This document shows positions 63,477-64,000 of a stretch of DNA of 64,000 nt, piece by piece; the first letter of the stretch is position 1; each line of letters starts with the position of its first letter. Source of the stretch: Legionella taurinensis (GTDB taxonomy: Bacteria > Pseudomonadota > Gammaproteobacteria > Legionellales > Legionellaceae); assembly GCF_900452865.1 (NCBI RefSeq), contig NZ_UGOZ01000001.1:496001-560000 (forward strand). The letters are read 5' to 3'. The notes beneath the pieces were generated by a model. It was given only the letters and a program-made list of their open reading frames with translations. It was not told the DNA's origin and made no database searches. Both the position numbers and the translations under genes were made by a program.

Positions 63477-64000
63477 AATAATTTCGTCTCCAAGAAAACC
63501 AATTGGTTATAAAATAATTTCTTATGGTCATATTCTGTATGCTATTTATTTTAATCAGCACATAGAATGATATCATGATTGTCTTTTTAAGACAGGCATT
63601 AAATATAAGTATTAAATATAAGTAGAGGTATCCTAAACGTTTTTTTGTAACTTCATTTTGCGTTTAATTGTTCATTCGATTATTGGATATCTTTCAGAAA
63701 GCAATTTACCAAAAATGATGGTTAGGAGCGTCATCGACGTTATTGATTGGGATGACGAAAATGATGTGATACGTGTCAATTAATTAGTGTACTATTTCAA
63801 AAGATAACTCAAATTTTGAATCGGTTTAGGACACGAAAAAGTGAACTAAAATCAATTCAGCTATCATTCAATTAATTCAAAACAAAGGGAAAAATTTTCT
63901 TTCACACGCTAAATAATTGTTAAGAGTTTTTGTTAGGAACACATCAAAGCATTCTCATTAAGTTTAGCAAAGGTTATTCCTAGCTAATCGTCTGTCAAAG
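63477..64000. other. No clear gene in the last 520 bases
   Basis: AT-rich with no long open frame. A short frame (63719-63784, MMVRSVIDVIDWDDENDVIRVN-like, in pieces) has no ribosome site and is probably chance or a remnant. Repeated AAATATAAGTA(TTA) at 63603-63622 is a small tandem repeat of low interest. Confidence 0.4.

Noticed and set aside
63603-63622. CRISPR-like or larger tandem repeat
   Set aside because: Only two short AT-rich units; no spacer structure. No CRISPR array was seen anywhere in the window.
63719-63784. Small antitoxin- or toxin-like gene
   Set aside because: About 22 codons, no ribosome site and no partner gene.

Overview
The window looks like Legionella or a close relative. 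The DNA is AT-rich, and it carries the lvr-type regulatory block (S24 repressor, LvrA, LvrB and a CsrA-like LvrC) followed directly by a genomic-island (PFGI-1/Tfc-type) conjugative type IV secretion system. That combination is characteristic of Legionella integrative conjugative elements (ICEs). The organism call is inference; the gene content is read from the sequence.

Layout. (1) 1-9.3 kb: a minus-strand stack of small enzymes typical of ICE cargo: tandem GNAT, PdxH-like oxidoreductase, a beta-lactamase-family serine hydrolase split by an IS3-family element (2456-3724, clean 3-bp target duplication), an LD-carboxypeptidase, a DUF4440-like protein, three more GNATs (one AAC(6')-like), an aminoglycoside-phosphotransferase-like kinase and unknowns. 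(2) 9.3-11.7 kb: divergent control region with the S24 repressor on minus and lvrA-lvrB-lvrC on plus, with two palindromic operator candidates between them. (3) 11.7-28.5 kb: one long plus-strand transfer operon encoding signal-peptide, membrane and pilus proteins, a VirB10/TraB-like protein, a VirB7-like lipoprotein, a VirB4/TraC ATPase, TraU-, TraH- and TraG-like proteins and the TraD coupling ATPase. No relaxase is seen. (4) 28.6-36 kb: accessory genes, including two more APH-like kinases and an AT-rich two-gene cassette (HEAT-like protein plus PD-(D/E)XK-like nuclease) whose second gene is broken by an IS3-family IS (33933-35130). (5) 36-45.1 kb: two non-coding stretches (about 36.2 and 44.0 kb). 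Each contains a textbook hammerhead ribozyme core followed by a second conserved hairpin module resembling the STAXI class. Between them lie a tandem pair of XerD-like recombinase genes, a recombinase-in-trio (RIT) element with 41-bp inverted ends, and a DUF2779 double nuclease; ArdA follows. (6) 45.6-49.3 kb: a HindVP-like type II restriction-modification pair, a P4-type integrase and the 3' half of a tRNA-Pro gene, which marks the ICE end. (7) 49.5-59.7 kb: heavy-metal resistance (CDF exporter, ArsR sensor, Cd/Zn P-type ATPase, CzcCBA-type RND efflux). (8) 59.7-64 kb: gene remnants, a truncated 2OG-Fe(II) oxygenase, a second copy of the 1198-bp IS, and a secreted His-rich protein.

How it fits together: the repressor and LvrC probably set expression of the transfer operon. 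ArdA, the HindVP pair, DUF2779 and the broken HEAT/nuclease cassette form an anti-restriction and defence zone beside the integration module. The GNAT/APH cargo lies co-directionally behind the repressor. The two hammerhead-containing leaders are the most unusual feature and lie upstream of the recombinase pair and of the small gene preceding ardA.
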